64,000 nt of DNA from Chitinophagales bacterium (GTDB taxonomy: Bacteria > Bacteroidota > Bacteroidia > Chitinophagales > Saprospiraceae): contig JAFLBP010000012.1 of NCBI GenBank assembly GCA_017303875.1, positions 106,191-170,190 on the forward strand. Reading direction: 5' to 3'. The notes beneath the pieces are model-generated. The model worked only from the letters and a program-made list of their open reading frames with translations, ran no database searches and had not been told where the DNA came from. How positions within the stretch are numbered: position 1 is the first letter of the stretch; every line of letters begins with the position of its first letter. Below, piece after piece: positions 62,683 to 64,000 of this stretch. Position numbers and translations under genes: made by a program.

Positions 62683-62844
62683 AGCGCATGTTCGGAAATC
62701 CATCAATCGGCTGCAAGCGGCAAATTTCCTGCTGCACTGCGTTGGTTTTCTTCGTCGTAGCTGCCGGCTTCGCCTCTGAAAACCGCCTTGTTCGGCATGT
62801 AATTTGCTCGCTTTCGCTCGATCATGAATTCCCGAACATGCGCT
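62683..62844. mobile_element. 162-bp element with terminal inverted repeats (MITE-like)
   Basis: The left end AGCGCATGTTCGGAAATCCA and the right end, the inverted form of AGCGCATGTTCGGGAATTCA, make about 24-bp imperfect terminal repeats. The inside has no gene. The right end is the same sequence that is scattered at 10738, 13758 and 51937. A target-site duplication cannot be named with certainty (flanking TTA). Confidence 0.55.
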
Positions 62845-63467
62845 TAATTAGGAAATCGTGGATTTGATTTTATTCTTTTTATTTGATTCAAGTGTCTTTC
62901 AGTATGAGCAATCCAAAGCAACGTATATTGATGTAGGTCTCGGATATGCCAAACACCCCAGTCAGGGGGTCTAAAAATGAAGTGAAGCCTAAAATCAACT
63001 TTCGTGTCCTGTACTAATATTATTACCTCCTTACGAAAGCGAGTGAAGAAGTTTACAAGGTCTTCTTTTTCTTTAAACCGCCCTATTGGTTGTGCGATAA
63101 ATGGAGCCTGACCTTTGTTTGGGTCAGTTGAATAGACGATCATAATGCTATCTATTCCTTTTACAGAATCTACAAGGTCAGGTCTTTCATCTGTATATTG
63201 ATTATTTAACAAATCCCAATAAAGAAGTTCTTCATAAATGCCAAGATGCTCCATTACTTCGGCGACTGACCATTGACTGCTATCTGGCTTAAAATGTATT
63301 TGCTCCTTAGTCAAACCCTCAACTTCTTGGAGAAAGTTGGATTGAGTTGTTTTTAGTCCAGCAAGAAGATATTGCCTATCAGTTTGTGTCCAGACTTGTT
63401 TTTTGCCTTGCGCCAATCCTAAAACAGGCAATAAGAGCAGCAGGTAAATATTTGTTATTGGCTTCAT
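62844..63467 (-). CDS. DinB-family protein with signal peptide
   Basis: About 207 residues from the Met at 63467 (MKPITNIYLLLLLPVLGLAQ), a signal peptide. The DinB_2-type four-helix bundle has the metal-binding His set in SVAEVMEHLGIYEELLYW, VWHIRDLHQY and AHTERHLNQIKRI. DinB-like proteins are metal-dependent thiol transferases or of unknown role; secreted ones are less usual. Its stop touches the end of the MITE-like element. Confidence 0.85.
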   Translation of the reverse strand: MKPITNIYLLLLLPVLGLAQGKKQVWTQTDRQYLLAGLKTTQSNFLQEVEGLTKEQIHFKPDSSQWSVAEVMEHLGIYEELLYWDLLNNQYTDERPDLVDSVKGIDSIMIVYSTDPNKGQAPFIAQPIGRFKEKEDLVNFFTRFRKEVIILVQDTKVDFRLHFIFRPPDWGVWHIRDLHQYTLLWIAHTERHLNQIKRIKSNPRFPN

Positions 63468-63505
63468 TTTTTTTGTTTTTTGTTGTATAAAAGTGAGCAA
63501 GGCTG

Positions 63506-63634
63506 TCAGCCACGACGTATAGGAAGCGGTTTACTGCCATGCAAAGCCATACGCAATGTCTGGCGGTCTTCCGCAGACAAAGCCGTAGGGCCTACGTTGA
63601 GGTCAACTCCGACTGGTTCTTTTACATGTCCCAT
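63506..63634 (-). CDS. Short conserved-type protein (42 residues)
   Basis: From the Met at 63634: GHVKEPVGVDLNVGPTAL then SAEDRQTLRMALHG. The KEPxGVD...PLxxEDR pattern is like that of small Bacteroidota proteins of about 40 residues with unknown function. The end SKPLPIRRG looks altered compared with that pattern. The 63635-63959 gap holds AT-rich sequence and the putative left end of an insertion sequence. Confidence 0.4.
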   Translation of the reverse strand: MGHVKEPVGVDLNVGPTALSAEDRQTLRMALHGSKPLPIRRG

Positions 63635-63959
63635 ATTCTTTATTTTTTGAAATATTGTTGAATGAGTTTGAGCGCCGCCGGTGGGAAAATCCCGCCGTGG
63701 GCTTTCCACCAAATGCAGGTAAAAATAGCTCCGTAGTCACTGATGCTCATCAATGGTCGTTCATGCTTCTTTTCTTTCGTATGCAAAATTACAGTTTTTT
63801 TAACTAGTTTTCAAATTCCTCGACCCATCTCATTGCTGTTCGCCTTGTGTATTTTTTATGTCGCTGCGCTGAACGGTAATGTTTCAAAAAGTGTGTCTGT
63901 AAAATAAAAAAGGTCTTCATCTTAGTGGTCGCAAAACCATCACTAAAAACGAAGACCCG

Positions 63960-64000
63960 ATGCAATTAAGCAAGGCACAAATTTCGGACATCTTAACCGA
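63960..64000 (+). CDS. Start of a probable transposase (cut by window edge)
   Basis: ATG at 63960 opens a frame MQLSKAQISDILT that runs off the window. Just upstream GGTCTTC (63912-63918) and GAAGACC (63951-63957) form an inverted repeat with an inner TGGT/ACCA, and GTGTCTGTAAAAT (from about 63892) looks like an insertion-sequence end. Only 13 codons are visible, so the family is not determined. Confidence 0.35.
   Translation, partial: MQLSKAQISDILT

Noticed and set aside
57050..64000. CRISPR array in the repeat-rich right part
   Set aside because: Repeats are palindromic, irregularly spaced and of different lengths; no unit-spacer pattern and no cas genes.

Overview
The window looks like a chromosome segment of a Bacteroidota bacterium, probably of the Saprospiria or Cytophagia type. 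The evidence is a SusC/SusD pair, a PorP/SprF protein, a T9SS type-B C-terminal domain with SprB repeats, a type VI secretion system of the Bacteroidota-specific subtype (TssK and a TssN-like protein but no TssJ/L/M), and promoters of the TTG-N20-TAnnTTTG type. No rRNA, tRNA or CRISPR array was recognised.

Layout. 1-1044: membrane protein cut by the left edge. 1.4-13.7 kb: a glycan-use locus, with a propeller/Y_Y_Y/LuxR regulator divergent from a PKD surface lipoprotein, SusC, SusD and two GH30 glycosidases. 13.9-27.4 kb: an M23 peptidase, then on the minus strand a T6SS operon in the order tssH-B-C-D-I-E-F-G-N-K. tssF is split by a single-base frameshift in a T7 run and tssK carries a C9 run. 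27.8-35.7 kb: T6SS cargo on the plus strand, with a TPR adaptor candidate, a 1393-residue PAAR-like/Rhs protein with an exchanged toxin tip and its immunity candidate, an HNH nuclease, a 52-residue membrane peptide, a caspase-fold peptidase candidate and a coiled-coil membrane protein.

35.8-47.9 kb is the most unusual part: one tight minus-strand operon encoding a complete ubiquitin-like pathway joined to envelope proteins. Its order is E1-like enzyme, 90-residue ubiquitin-like protein ending in Gly, E2-like enzyme with an HPNI...Cys motif, a periplasmic single-pass protein, a signal-peptide/TM protein with a cytoplasmic JAMM isopeptidase, a vWA/multi-TM/RING-like/FHA protein (E3 candidate), a SprB-repeat T9SS cargo and a PorP/SprF outer-membrane protein. 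Together these could reach from the cytoplasm, through both membranes, to the cell surface.

48.2-57.0 kb: lipoproteins, a haem-binding protein, an ECF sigma factor with a probable membrane partner, a Rieske protein, a cytochrome-like lipoprotein and an ABC-F ATPase. 57-64 kb: an AT-rich accessory stretch of unrelated small minus-strand genes (VOC, helix-hairpin-helix, NTF2-like lipoprotein, DinB, others). They are separated by REP-like palindromes, a 162-bp element with terminal inverted repeats and attC-like hairpins, and the window ends at what looks like the left edge of an insertion sequence.
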